Below, one piece after another: positions 8,033 to 17,097 of a stretch of 64,000 bases of DNA. The translations under genes were made by a program, and so were the position numbers. How positions within the stretch are numbered: position 1 is the stretch's first letter; each line of letters begins with the position of its first letter. Below the pieces are notes generated by a model, which did not search any database, was not told the DNA's origin, and was given only the letters and a program-made list of their open reading frames with translations. Location: positions 186,001 through 250,000 of the forward strand of contig CAVWQE010000005.1 in the NCBI GenBank assembly GCA_963757135.1, read 5' to 3'. The stretch is from Gp1-AA145 sp963757135. Lineage in GTDB: Bacteria; Acidobacteriota; Terriglobia; Terriglobales; Acidobacteriaceae.

Positions 8033-9157
8033 ATGAAGCTTCTTCTAAGATCGCGTCTCTTGTGCTGGGGCACTCCTGTCATTGTTGCGGGAACTTTAGT
8101 AGGTTTTGCACTGGGACAGACTGGCGCGGCCCAATCCTGGACTGCAAGCACCCAATCAACCGCACCGAACAGCAACCCGACACGGATAACAGAGAGCCAT
8201 ACCAAATCGGGCAACAAGACCTTTGATAGGAAGAGTGTGGAGGTGCTAAACGCGGACGGAGTTTACGGCCCCTACTACGATTTCGAGACAGAGACAGTCC
8301 AGGAAAACGCCACGACGTCCCGCTCAATTGCACGGACCTACAACCCTGGCGTTAACGGTACGAAAGAACTTTCGCAGGTAACGGAAGAAGAAGCACAAAA
8401 CTCGGAGAATGGCGACGCGAATAGAGTGCGAACGACGTCGAACCCGGATTCCAATGGAAATCTTCAGGTTGTGCGGCGCGAGGTCACCGAGGCAAAAATG
8501 AAAGATCACGAGTCAGGTGATACCCAGACTACTGTTTATCTCATAGATGTCAGCGGTGGCCTCGCTCCAAGCATGCGGATCGACGAACATCGAAAGCGTG
8601 GCAGCAATGGTGAACTGGAGGTGGTGAAGACAACATCATTGCGGGATGCCAACGGAGGCTGGCAGGTCTACGAGGTGGGTGCACGAACCATAAAGGCTGG
8701 CAGCCAGGATCGAAGCACCGAAGAACGCATTTCGCGTCGCGACTATGAGGGCAAAGTTTCGCCCGTTTCCCAGGTGGTTTCTCATGACACGCAAATCAAC
8801 GGGCAAGCGACAACAACTACCGAGACGTATTCGATTGATGTTCCAGGGTCGTCTCGTGACGGAAAATTACATCTGGTGGAGCGTGGCACGACCGTGCAGA
8901 AAAACGATTCAGGCCGAACCACGACCGTGCAGCAGATTGAGCAGCCCGATCCAGTCGACCCGCAAGCGACAATGGGTGTCTCTACGAAGAAAACCGGCGT
9001 GATCATTTCGAATGCGCAAGGCACGGTAGAGACACATACCGTTAGCACGCGGAATTCCGACGAGGCAAACTTCACTGTCGTTTCTGTCGAGACAAAAAAG
9101 ACTGATCAGATTCCGGCAACTCAAGTACAGATCGCGCCATTCGATAAATGCAAATAA
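8033..9157 (+). CDS. secreted repetitive protein of unknown function
   Basis: The product of about 374 residues starts with a signal peptide (MKLLLRSRLLCWGTPVIVAG, cleavage near GAAQS). A GTG two codons earlier (8027) is an alternative start. The mature part is Thr/Ser/Asp-rich, lacks cysteine until the last residues, and repeats a pattern of roughly 50-60 residues with NG(E/N)L(E/Q)VV-type turns (for example SNGNLQVVRREVTEA and SNGELEVVKTTSLRD). This suggests a beta-solenoid or a chain of short beta modules. I do not recognise a family. No dyad box lies in its short upstream gap, so it may be read through from the glucosidase gene. Confidence 0.75.
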   Translation: MKLLLRSRLLCWGTPVIVAGTLVGFALGQTGAAQSWTASTQSTAPNSNPTRITESHTKSGNKTFDRKSVEVLNADGVYGPYYDFETETVQENATTSRSIARTYNPGVNGTKELSQVTEEEAQNSENGDANRVRTTSNPDSNGNLQVVRREVTEAKMKDHESGDTQTTVYLIDVSGGLAPSMRIDEHRKRGSNGELEVVKTTSLRDANGGWQVYEVGARTIKAGSQDRSTEERISRRDYEGKVSPVSQVVSHDTQINGQATTTTETYSIDVPGSSRDGKLHLVERGTTVQKNDSGRTTTVQQIEQPDPVDPQATMGVSTKKTGVIISNAQGTVETHTVSTRNSDEANFTVVSVETKKTDQIPATQVQIAPFDKCK

Positions 9158-9234
9158 CCCAACTTCCGCGACACCGCCTAGTATCGCCCTAGACAGTCGC
9201 GGTTGAAGTGGGCCGCCAATCCTCCCATGAATGA

Positions 9235-9250
9235 CTGTCATCTCTGCTAG
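9235..9250 (+). promoter_or_regulatory. las/lux-type dyad with -10 element
   Basis: CTGTCATCTCTGCTAG, identical to the copy at 5705. TACAGT begins 24 nt beyond it (9274), again followed by TAAAG. The start codon of the downstream gene is at 9299. Confidence 0.75.
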
Positions 9251-9298
9251 TACCAAGGAGTTAGCACGATTTCTACAGTTAAAGCGTGGGAGGTATTC

Positions 9299-11734
9299 AT
9301 GCGACGTGGTTGGGTGGCCATCACTGCTTTAACTGTGCAACTGCTGTTCTGCGGCAGCTTTCTGGCACTGTATGCCCAGTCCTCGTCGCCGGACACAACA
9401 GCGGCCCAATCATCTTTACCGAATGCGCCAAGCGCGTCGCAGAAGCATCCGGGGAACCCGACAGGAAACTCTGCCCCTCGCCCACCAACAAAAGTGGATG
9501 CACCTTGGCCACGAGAGGTCGAGCGTGGTGATGAAAAGATTGCCATGTTCCAGCCTCAGTTGGAAGCCTGGCAAGGCGAAGAACTGCGGGCGTATGCGGC
9601 CCTTTCGGTTGCAAAAAAAGACAGCATAGACAATGCGAAAGAGAATGCAAAAAACAATCCGCCAAAGTACGGCGCCGTTTGGTTCACTGCTCGCACGGAA
9701 GTGGACAAAGTCAACCGGCAAGTAACGCTCGACAACTTTCAGATCACGGCAGTCAACTTTCCAACCATGAAGGATCGCGAGGCTGAATATAAAGCGTTTT
9801 TACAGGCGAAGCTGCCAGGAAAGTCGAAAGTAATCGCTTTGGACCGCTTGGAGGCTGGCTTGGAGGCAAGTGATGCTGCTCAAGCTGCCATTAAGGGCGT
9901 GTCCGTTAACAATGATCCTCCCCGACTGATTTTTGCGACCCAACCTTCGATGCTCGTGCTGATTGACGGTGCTCCTAAATTCAGAGATGTTGGCGGAACT
10001 GATCTACAGAAAATGCTGAATACTCAGGCTGTCATCCTGCTCGACTCAAAGAAAGGCAAGTACTACCTGAACGTAATGGATGGTTGGTTGGAAGCCCCAG
10101 ACCTAACAGCGGGACCATGGTCGTATGTCTCCAAAATTCCAAAGGATATGAAAGAAATAACCAAGGCGCTCAAGGAAAGACAAAAGGACAATGCGTCAGA
10201 AGACAGCGCTCCACCCTCACTGGAGAAGGCAAAGAAAGAAGGGAAGATCCCTGACATCTACGTGAGCCCGGGGCCGGCCGAGTTGCTTGTTACAGAAGGG
10301 CCGCCACAGTTCGAACGCATTCAGGGGCTAGGCTTGGATTACGTTAAAAACACGGGCGCCAACATCTTTGTGTACACCGCGACTCGCTACCACTACATCC
10401 TGATTGCAGGAAGATGGTTCCGATCTAAATCACTCGAGCATGGGCCGTGGGAGTTTGTTGACGGAAAAAATCTACCACAAGGCTTCAGCAAGATTCCCGA
10501 AAACAGTCCGAAGGCTGGCGTGTTGGCGTCTGTTCCAGGAACTGGTCCCGCCAAAGAGGCCCTGATCGCAAATTCAATTCCACAGACAGCGACCATCACT
10601 CGCAATCAAGCTCGCCTGGAAGTTAAGTACGATGGAACCCCTCAGTTCAAGAAGATCGAAGGCACGGAATTGCAGTATGCCGTGAATACGGCGACACCGG
10701 TCATTCAAGTGAATGATAAGAACTACTACGCCGTGGAGAATGCAGTTTGGTTCGCGGGGGCGGCCGCAAGCGGGCCATGGGCGGTGGCAACTTCAGTTCC
10801 GGACTCGATCTACTCAATTCCTCCGAGTGCGCCTCTGCATTATGTGACTTACGTTAAGGTTTATGATTCCACGCCGGAAGTAGTTCACGTCGGTTACACA
10901 CCTGGATATTACGGTACTGCGGTTTCTTCCACCACAACGACTGTCGTTTACGGCACAGGTTTTTATTATCCTTCATATGTAGGCTCGTATTGGTATGGAT
11001 CTCCCTATACTTATGGTGTGGGAGTGGCCTCAACTTGGAGTTCGGGTAGCGGCTGGAGCATGACAATAGGTGTTGGTTATACATATGGCGCCTTCTATTA
11101 TCCCTGGTGGGGACCATGGGGTTACTACGGATCATGCTGTTGGGGAACGGCCTGGGGCAATGGATGGGGAGGCTATGCCAGCGCCAACGTGTACGGTCGC
11201 TGGGGCAATACTGCATACGCAAATACACGCGCTGCCTGGGCAAATCCTTACACTGGGAATTATGGTGCTGGAAGCCGAACTGCGTTTCAAAACACTCAGC
11301 GTGGCACAGTCGGCGTTGCGGGGCGCGGCGCCAACACTAACGTTTATACCGGAAACACGGCGGGTGGGCGTGGCGCCGCGGCGTACAACCCCCACACTGG
11401 AGTCGTTGCCGCCGGCGGCGCCGGATACGCGGGCAACGTTTACACCGGAGAGGGAGTTGCTGGACGAGGCGCAGTTGCCTACAACCCGAATACGGGTGGA
11501 GGAGTCGCCGCGAGCGGCAACAACGTTTACGCGGGCAAGGATGGCAGCGTTTATCGCTACGACCGACAGAACGGCAATTGGTCGCAGAACAGTGGCAGCG
11601 GATGGAAGTCGACGGAGCGCCCTCAACCTAGCATGCAGCAACAACAGCAGGCGCGTTCAATGGGTCAGCAGCGCACAAGCAACTTCAGTCAGTCAATGGG
11701 CGGCGCTCGCATGGGTGGTGGTCGCCGAAGATGA
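9299..11734 (+). CDS. large secreted protein with three beta repeats and Gly/Tyr/Trp-rich C terminus
   Basis: The 811-residue product has a signal peptide (to about residue 27) and a helical region (60-200). Three related modules follow at about 205-270, 325-395 and 440-500. Each contains a DG/EG-x-PxFxxI/V-xGT-like strand, a YY motif and a closing GPW (TAGPWSYV, EHGPWEFV, ASGPWAVA). Residues 540-650 are Gly/Tyr/Ser/Trp-rich (YYPWWGPWGYYGSCCWG), and the tail repeats VYTGxxxxGRGAxAYNPxTG. Proteins like this are sometimes annotated as carbohydrate-binding family V/XII, which I consider unproven. The start follows GGGAGG and a dyad promoter. It is probably a surface or matrix protein. Confidence 0.85.
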   Translation: MRRGWVAITALTVQLLFCGSFLALYAQSSSPDTTAAQSSLPNAPSASQKHPGNPTGNSAPRPPTKVDAPWPREVERGDEKIAMFQPQLEAWQGEELRAYAALSVAKKDSIDNAKENAKNNPPKYGAVWFTARTEVDKVNRQVTLDNFQITAVNFPTMKDREAEYKAFLQAKLPGKSKVIALDRLEAGLEASDAAQAAIKGVSVNNDPPRLIFATQPSMLVLIDGAPKFRDVGGTDLQKMLNTQAVILLDSKKGKYYLNVMDGWLEAPDLTAGPWSYVSKIPKDMKEITKALKERQKDNASEDSAPPSLEKAKKEGKIPDIYVSPGPAELLVTEGPPQFERIQGLGLDYVKNTGANIFVYTATRYHYILIAGRWFRSKSLEHGPWEFVDGKNLPQGFSKIPENSPKAGVLASVPGTGPAKEALIANSIPQTATITRNQARLEVKYDGTPQFKKIEGTELQYAVNTATPVIQVNDKNYYAVENAVWFAGAAASGPWAVATSVPDSIYSIPPSAPLHYVTYVKVYDSTPEVVHVGYTPGYYGTAVSSTTTTVVYGTGFYYPSYVGSYWYGSPYTYGVGVASTWSSGSGWSMTIGVGYTYGAFYYPWWGPWGYYGSCCWGTAWGNGWGGYASANVYGRWGNTAYANTRAAWANPYTGNYGAGSRTAFQNTQRGTVGVAGRGANTNVYTGNTAGGRGAAAYNPHTGVVAAGGAGYAGNVYTGEGVAGRGAVAYNPNTGGGVAASGNNVYAGKDGSVYRYDRQNGNWSQNSGSGWKSTERPQPSMQQQQQARSMGQQRTSNFSQSMGGARMGGGRRR

Positions 11735-11808
11735 TTGCCCGGCATCTTTGATAGCTTCACGGCCCAGCGCGTTCGCGCAGGTTTTGATCGCTGGGCCGCG
11801 AAGCATAC

Positions 11809-12312
11809 TCAAGCAGCTATTCGTTCGGCTACTTTGCCTTCTATGATGTGCCGGACAAGACGCCGGGTCCGTTCGAGGAAAGCGACCTTGTCTGCGAGGA
11901 CACTCTCCAGAAGAAGACCTACGCCGTAGTGGCCGGTCACATCGGATGCAGCAATGAGCATTACATATTCAGCAAAGCGAAGATGCGCCAAGTGTGTGGC
12001 TTTTGCCAGAATGTAAAGGTGCCGTGCCGCAGGGGATTGTATCTCTGAAAGTTCTTTCTTGAAATCCTCAACGAACACATCGTGCAAGCGTCCGCTGAGC
12101 TTTACAGGCTTCTCCCCGATGATCTGGAAGCATTGGTCTAGCGCTTCCAGGTTTTTTTCCGCGACGAATGCCCGCGCCTCCAGAGCCTCCTGCACATCCG
12201 GATTCTGGGCCATTTCGCTAATTTCTCGATATACGTTAGCGCTTCGCTCGGTATTCTTCCGGGCATCGCTGAGGAGCATGAGGAAAACCTCTTTCGGATT
12301 CTTAGCTGGCAT
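11809..12312 (-). CDS. ferritin-like YciE/YciF-type protein (DUF892)
   Basis: The 167-residue all-helical protein resembles the YciE/YciF family: PKEVFLMLLSDARKNTERSA at the start, paired E-x(n)-E helices (MAQNPDVQEALEAR and VFVEDFKKELSEIQ) and a C-terminal ERTRRLVRHI helix. The family forms a ferritin-like four-helix bundle and is linked to stress responses in enterobacteria. There is no signal peptide. A CTG..CAG near-dyad of 17 nt at 12351 lies upstream but has the wrong length. The next gene (12605) is divergent. Confidence 0.75.
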   Translation of the reverse strand: MPAKNPKEVFLMLLSDARKNTERSANVYREISEMAQNPDVQEALEARAFVAEKNLEALDQCFQIIGEKPVKLSGRLHDVFVEDFKKELSEIQSPAARHLYILAKATHLAHLRFAEYVMLIAASDVTGHYGVGLLLESVLADKVAFLERTRRLVRHIIEGKVAERIAA

Positions 12313-12484
12313 GAAAACATTTCTCCTTGTTTGTTGTTGCTTTCAGTATTCTGTTGTGGTTTTTCAGTTGTTTGATTAGTGTGGCGCGGGAGACGTTGAC
12401 AGATTCTTGAACCCGCGGCCAGTGATGAACACGCTTACCTGGTTTCCTCTAAAGATTTTCGAGGCTGCGCATGCCAGGCGTCAC

Positions 12485-12500
12485 CTGTCAGTATTGCTAG
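12485..12500 (+). promoter_or_regulatory. las/lux-type dyad (no obvious -10 at 24 nt)
   Basis: CTGTCAGTATTGCTAG with flanks AC and TT. It is strikingly like the lasI/rsaL box of Pseudomonas aeruginosa as I recall it. No TAnnnT hexamer begins 23-26 nt downstream. The start codon at 12605 is 104 nt away. Confidence 0.55.
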
Positions 12501-12604
12501 TTAGGAAATACACACTCAACATGTTGCACTGCTACTTTTGCCAGATTTTCTACCTCGGATAATTCGGTACAAACGAAGCTGATCATCTCGAACCGAGGGA
12601 CCAC

Positions 12605-13246
12605 ATGAAAATCCGCGTAAAGACAATTGTCCTTTCAATATCAGCAAGCTTCTTCTTGCTCACGACCGCCTTCGCACAGAATTTCGAGCTCGGCGCGAAT
12701 GTTGGTGGGCAACTCAATGGTGGGCTAGATCTCTCGACGTCACTGTTTCACCGAATCGAAGTCGGGAACAGCGTCAACTATGGAATTACAGTCGGCTACT
12801 TGCTTGGCGAGCACTACGGTATCGAGTTTCAGTGGAATAAAAACAACGCAGAGACGAGGGCGCAGCCCATCGGCCTCGGTTCGAGTATTAAAGTGTTCAA
12901 TTTGAACCAGAACCAATACATGGGGAATTTTCTACTTCACCTCACAGATCGAGAAGCCAGGCTCAGACCCTTTGTCTTTTTTGGGCTAGGCGCAAACAAT
13001 CTCAGCCCAGACGTAAGTGTCGTCAACAGCGCGACACGCTTTGCCTTTTCGCTGGGCGGGGGAGCGAAATACGACATCGGCAGACATTTTGGCCTGAGAA
13101 CTCAACTCAAGTGGTCACCAACTTACATCACCACTACCAACGGCGGGTATTGGTGCGATCCGTTCTGGGGCGGATGCTGGACCGTCGGAAACGATCACTA
13201 CTTGAATGAGTTCGATATTACGGGTGGTTTTACGCTGCGCTTCTAA
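12605..13246 (+). CDS. outer-membrane beta-barrel protein (OmpA/OmpW-like barrel)
   Basis: The 213-residue product has a signal peptide (to AFAQ, residue 25). The mature sequence is a series of alternating strands (FELGANVGGQLNGG, GITVGYLLGEHYGIEFQW, RPFVFFGLGANN) and ends in phenylalanine (GGFTLRF), as barrel proteins do for BAM recognition. Four cysteines or aromatics cluster in WCDPFWGGCWTVG, which is probably an extracellular loop. The ribosome site GAGGGA precedes the ATG. The function is unspecified; the size suits an eight-stranded barrel. Confidence 0.82.
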   Translation: MKIRVKTIVLSISASFFLLTTAFAQNFELGANVGGQLNGGLDLSTSLFHRIEVGNSVNYGITVGYLLGEHYGIEFQWNKNNAETRAQPIGLGSSIKVFNLNQNQYMGNFLLHLTDREARLRPFVFFGLGANNLSPDVSVVNSATRFAFSLGGGAKYDIGRHFGLRTQLKWSPTYITTTNGGYWCDPFWGGCWTVGNDHYLNEFDITGGFTLRF

Positions 13247-13387
13247 TCGCGCGCAGTCGAGACGAATTAGTCTTTTCGGCGGATTGACCGTCGTCATGCC
13301 AGGACGATTGAACTGTGATTTGACCCCGAATTGCGTTGCAATCGTCTGGGTACGACGGTCGAGAATCTTGGACTAAACAGGCCTTAG

Positions 13388-14167
13388 ATGGAACCTCCGA
13401 TTCCCCCGCTGCTCGCTTCCATACTGTTCTTCGTCGGCATGTTGATTTCGTTGGAGGTCGGCCGGCAGTTCGGTGTGAGTCGCCGGCCAAAGGAATCCGA
13501 AGGGGAGCGGAATAGCCTGGGAATCATTGAAGGCGCGCTTTTTGCCATGTTTGGCCTGGTGCTGGCTTTCTCGTTCTCCGGAGCAGCATCGCGGTTTAAC
13601 GAGAAGCGCATGTTGATCGCCGAGGAAGTCAATACGATCGAAACCGCATATCTTCGAGTACAACTACTTTCCCCAGTCGCGCAGCCTGAAGTTCGAGAGT
13701 TATTTCGGGAATATGTCGATTCTCGCGTTGCGACCTACCGCAAGCTGCCGGATATGGCGGCCGCCGAAAAGGAAATGTCCAGATACAAGGAACTGCAACA
13801 TGAAATCTGGACAAAATCCGTGGCCGCCAGCCTTCTTCACGACTCACACCCCGATGCTGGCAAGCTACTGCTTCCCGCGCTTAACAACATGATCGACATG
13901 AGCACTACTCGTACTATGGCTCTGCGTCTCCATCCGCCAAGAGTCATTTTTGTTCTCCTTTTCGCTCTCGGCCTCATCTGCTCGGTGCTAGCTGGATACC
14001 GCATCGCGACTGGCTACCATCGCAGTTGGGTCCATATTGTTGGATTCACGGCGATGACGGTGATTATTGTTTTCGTTATCCTGGATGTAGAGTACCCGCG
14101 CGCGGGGCTCATCCGGCTCGAATCCCCAGATCAGCTATTGCTTAACGTCCGAGACGGCCTGAATTGA
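13388..14167 (+). CDS. bestrophin-like/DUF4239 membrane protein
   Basis: The 259-residue protein has four hydrophobic segments (about 8-25, 50-68, 178-198, 210-232) arranged as two pairs around a helical cytosolic or periplasmic region. It contains IIEGALFAMFGLVLAFSFSG and AEEVNTIETAYLR, which I associate with DUF4239 (bestrophin-like domain) proteins. The biochemical role is unknown; the resemblance to bestrophin channels is remote. Its ribosome site is weak. No dyad lies upstream. Confidence 0.72.
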   Translation: MEPPIPPLLASILFFVGMLISLEVGRQFGVSRRPKESEGERNSLGIIEGALFAMFGLVLAFSFSGAASRFNEKRMLIAEEVNTIETAYLRVQLLSPVAQPEVRELFREYVDSRVATYRKLPDMAAAEKEMSRYKELQHEIWTKSVAASLLHDSHPDAGKLLLPALNNMIDMSTTRTMALRLHPPRVIFVLLFALGLICSVLAGYRIATGYHRSWVHIVGFTAMTVIIVFVILDVEYPRAGLIRLESPDQLLLNVRDGLN

Positions 14168-14215
14168 CAAGGACTCAAGGTGAGTCTGGGATCTCTGAGT
14201 GACAATTTGCAGGCC

Positions 14216-14231
14216 CTGGTACTTTTAACAG
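14216..14231 (+). promoter_or_regulatory. las/lux-type dyad with -10 element (53-residue gene)
   Basis: CTGGTACTTTTAACAG. TACGAT begins exactly 24 nt beyond it (14255). The start codon of the small gene is at 14296. Confidence 0.7.
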
Positions 14232-14295
14232 GTGGCTGGTTCATCCAGCCTGAATACGATTTCTTACGATATTTTCGCAACCTGAGAGGAATCGT

Positions 14296-14457
14296 ATGCG
14301 AGACGAAGTTTTAGAAGAATTGCCTAAGCTGAACCTGACTGCAAGGACGAGTCACAGTTGGAAAGATCGATGGCTCGATTACTCTCTGAATGCATTATTC
14401 GCTGCAATGGTCTTATCGTCATTCGCCGGCCTGATCTACTTATTGACTCGCCCTTAA
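14296..14457 (+). CDS. 53-residue single-pass membrane peptide
   Basis: This small gene encodes MRDEVLEELPKLNLT, then a basic/aromatic linker (SHSWKDRWLDYS) and one C-terminal transmembrane helix (NALFAAMVLSSFAGLIYLL), ending TRP. Support is threefold: AGAGGA lies 5 nt before the ATG, a dyad box with a perfectly spaced TACGAT lies at 14216, and the charge/hydrophobic division is protein-like. It is shorter than most gene-calling cut-offs. The function is unknown; a regulatory or structural membrane peptide is plausible. Confidence 0.65.
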   Translation: MRDEVLEELPKLNLTARTSHSWKDRWLDYSLNALFAAMVLSSFAGLIYLLTRP

Positions 14458-14531
14458 TCCAAGGGTCTCTTCCGGAACATTGCGATGCCTAAGTCGGTGG
14501 GTGGCGATGTTTTCCCCGCGAGGGCTAACAA

Positions 14532-15218
14532 CTAATATCTGATCCCTACTGTGGCTACGATCAACTGCGTATTGATGGTCCTGGTATTTGCGTAATGATA
14601 GCGTGTCTCAACATACATTCTGTAAGGTGCGTCGCCAACTCTGGCAGTAAAGCCGATTCCTGCGTTTCCGCCCAGCGCACTTGAAGAGGAACTCAACAAA
14701 GTCTGATTGGCAGTCACTATTCCCGAGCTGCAAGCAGCGCCCCACCAGAGCCAAACAGGAGTGCAAGTAACCGTGTTGCCGGTCACGACCACCTTCGAAA
14801 GACTTGACTTCCTTATATACCACCCGCCGCCGCCTATAAAGTAAATGCCTAGCGCTCGGCCGCGGAGTTCGAAACGGTAGTTCGCAGTGAGCGTGTACAG
14901 GTTGCTGTGCGCGCTGATGTCGTTAAGCTGTAAAGCGGCGCGGACAGGCGTGAGAGCACCGGCACCCGGGTTGAGCCAGTCCCACATGAACTCACCCACG
15001 ACACCGTGGCGTCTGGTGAAGTTGTATCCTGCCCCGTAGATGACGCCCGTCCCGGCGCCGGCAAATTGCGCCATGGGATTGAGCGGTGCACTTATGGGGA
15101 ACCCAAGGTTCGTATTGAACTTGGGATCGTCGTTTTCCGCTTCTTCTTGCGCCCTGATTGCTTTGCCTGAAACTAGGAGAAGCCCCAACACTAGGAGTCG
15201 GCATACAGAAGATTTCAT
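14532..15218 (-). CDS. outer-membrane beta-barrel protein
   Basis: The 228-residue protein starts at the ATG preceded by GGAGGGG; an ATG four codons earlier is inside the ribosome site. The signal peptide ends near KAIRAQ. The mature part alternates hydrophobic and polar residues, with strands such as GVIYGAGYNFTRRHGVVGEF and ALGIYFIGGGGWYIR, and ends VATVGIRY with a terminal aromatic. A Cys pair (TCTPVWLWWGAACSSG) may close a loop. Upstream, a 17-nt variant of the dyad (15292-15308) has one base too many. Confidence 0.8.
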   Translation of the reverse strand: MKSSVCRLLVLGLLLVSGKAIRAQEEAENDDPKFNTNLGFPISAPLNPMAQFAGAGTGVIYGAGYNFTRRHGVVGEFMWDWLNPGAGALTPVRAALQLNDISAHSNLYTLTANYRFELRGRALGIYFIGGGGWYIRKSSLSKVVVTGNTVTCTPVWLWWGAACSSGIVTANQTLLSSSSSALGGNAGIGFTARVGDAPYRMYVETRYHYANTRTINTQLIVATVGIRY

Positions 15219-15399
15219 GTACCCCTCCAAACGGCCAGAGGCTAACGGAAGGTGGTCACTAATTGTGGCTCGGCTGAATAGCTAGATGTGACTGGTAAAA
15301 GTTGATAGTCATGTCCAGCCTCTAGAAACGTCTTCCAATGCGTGGCCGGACATTCCGACACATCAGCTAACAGCTTACAATCCGAATCAGAGGGGCGAA

Positions 15400-15415
15400 C
15401 TGTCAAAAGTAGCAG
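15400..15415 (+). promoter_or_regulatory. las/lux-type dyad with -10 element
   Basis: CTGTCAAAAGTAGCAG. TAGAAT, a near-consensus -10, begins 25 nt beyond it (15440). This places the transcription start after the ATG at 15444 and supports translation from 15471. Confidence 0.7.
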
Positions 15416-15470
15416 CTACATCCTCGTTGCCGATACACATAGAATGACTGGGCTGCGGACCAGAACAGTG

Positions 15471-16742
15471 ATGTCACCCAACCACCGGACTAAGCTACCT
15501 TTGCATGTAACGCTCAAGCATTTAGGTTTGCTATTGGGACTTATACTGTTCCTCACTGGCTGCATATCTCGTGGCACCAGCAAGACCTCGTCGATTAATC
15601 GTTTTAAGACGGTCGAGGTTTCCGCAACGGAGCTCGGCTCTCGTAACCATTCCCTCCTAGCCCTTTATTCGTCCGAAATTGAAGGTGCCGCGGACAAGAT
15701 TATTAGTGAATCGCCGTCTCCCGTCACTCGGCGGGAGGCGCTCGTGTGGAAAGCCGAAGCGATTCCAGTCTTCCAGACATCAGTGCTGAAAACCGACCCG
15801 GTAGCGGCAGTCGTTGATACCTGGGCCTTCATTTTTCAAATGAAGGCGTATATGGAACGGGCGGCGATGAAAGAGAGGTTTGGACAGTTGTTGCCCGTTG
15901 TGTCAGATACTCTCACGCACATGGATCTCGAGATGGAACAGCTGGTTTTGACAGCTGCACCCACCGCGAACATCCCTGACCTTAGGCGGAAGCTGGATGA
16001 ATGGGCCGCTGCCCATCCAATTGAAACAGGTTTGGCAGGCCGTAGATCGGCCGACATGGACCTCATCAGAAATGCGGACCAAGGCGACCTGGGAGCGCTA
16101 GCTTCTCTGAACGCTCTTCAGGAAGGTTTGGGAGACATCACGGCGCGGTTGGATAGCTACAATGCCTATCTTCCGAAACAGGCCCGCTGGCAGGCCGAAT
16201 TGCTCATCAGCGATCTCACTCATGATCCGCAAATCAGCTCAGCAGCATCCAACTTCGCGGTCCTAACCAAAGCACTTGATAAGACTTCCAACGACCTGGA
16301 TCGAATGCCCGAAATGGCTAATGCCGCACGAAACATTGCATTGGCTGATGTCGAGAATCAACGGCTATCCACTCAGGCGTTCGTGACGCAAGAGCGCGTA
16401 CAAGTCATCGAGGCGCTGGCGCAGCAAAGAGTCGCGGCCATGGCTGATTTAGATCGCGAGCGCGTGGCCGCGACCGCCGACCTGAGTAAGGAACGCCAGA
16501 TCGTTCTCAACGTGATTCACGAGGAAGAAATCGCTGCCATGGCCGACCTGAATACCCTGAGTCAGCAAACACTCACTGACCTCGATAAGAGATCTCGGCG
16601 CCTGTTGAACTATTTCTTCTGGCGTGCGATCGCACTAGTGCTAGTAGCTCTCCTTTTGTTTTTTCTCATAGCATGGACTCTCTTGCGGCGATTTATTTCT
16701 AGACAGTTGCCGAGCCGTGAATACTACGGGCGTGCCGCATGA
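15471..16742 (+). CDS. lipoprotein with coiled coil and C-terminal membrane anchor
   Basis: Starting at 15471, the product has 423 residues. A signal sequence ends in a lipobox (LILFLTGC, residues 24-31), a helical domain follows, and a long coiled-coil region (about 300-375) contains repeated MADL/ATAD-type heptads (RVAAMADLDRERVAATADL). Near the end is a strong hydrophobic helix (ALVLVALLLFFLIAWTLL). A lipid anchor plus a C-terminal membrane helix is an odd combination; it could bridge the envelope or the lipobox could be fortuitous. An ATG at 15444 is possible but would lie on the -10 element. The function is unknown. Confidence 0.72.
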   Translation: MSPNHRTKLPLHVTLKHLGLLLGLILFLTGCISRGTSKTSSINRFKTVEVSATELGSRNHSLLALYSSEIEGAADKIISESPSPVTRREALVWKAEAIPVFQTSVLKTDPVAAVVDTWAFIFQMKAYMERAAMKERFGQLLPVVSDTLTHMDLEMEQLVLTAAPTANIPDLRRKLDEWAAAHPIETGLAGRRSADMDLIRNADQGDLGALASLNALQEGLGDITARLDSYNAYLPKQARWQAELLISDLTHDPQISSAASNFAVLTKALDKTSNDLDRMPEMANAARNIALADVENQRLSTQAFVTQERVQVIEALAQQRVAAMADLDRERVAATADLSKERQIVLNVIHEEEIAAMADLNTLSQQTLTDLDKRSRRLLNYFFWRAIALVLVALLLFFLIAWTLLRRFISRQLPSREYYGRAA

Positions 16743-17097
16743 ATACGTATTTGAGGTATTCCGACCCACAGCGCGTGGGACCTCACGTGACCGTGAATGT
16801 GCGGACTGGCAATTCTACCAGCCACGGTTTCCATCTACTACGGTAAGTCTTGTTGCACGCATTTAACGGTAACTAGCGGGATCTATAGTCACTTCCAGAC
16901 ACTCACCTAGACTATTTGTGTAAAACGACAAACCAACATCCTTACGGGTGTACTGGAAGTTCTGACAGTTATTTCAATCACTAGACCTGACGTAAATTCA
17001 CGATGTCTGAAGCAGCGAGAACGTGTCCGCCAGCACCTGGACCGCACACTCGAACTGTGAAATCTTCGTCGCCGAATGTAAACGACGTGGAGGAATC
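16743..17097. other. upstream region of the amino-acid cluster
   Basis: No gene is supported. It holds the dyad at 16953 and its TAAATT hexamer at 16993. The frame of the porin is open upstream of 17098, but the ribosome site lies directly before 17098. Confidence 0.5.
16953..16968 (+). promoter_or_regulatory. las/lux-type dyad with -10 element (amino-acid cluster)
   Basis: CTGGAAGTTCTGACAG. TAAATT begins 25 nt beyond it (16993). This is the only box ahead of the porin-aspartase-asparaginase-porin-glutaminase run, so it could control all five genes. Confidence 0.7.

Noticed and set aside
12351..12367. CTGTTGTGGTTTTTCAG upstream of the ferritin-like gene
   Set aside because: 17 nt instead of 16, with no -10 at the standard distance.
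15292..15308. CTGGTAAAAGTTGATAG as a dyad for the barrel gene at 15218
   Set aside because: It is 17 nt, one too long, and no TA hexamer lies 23-26 nt leftward.
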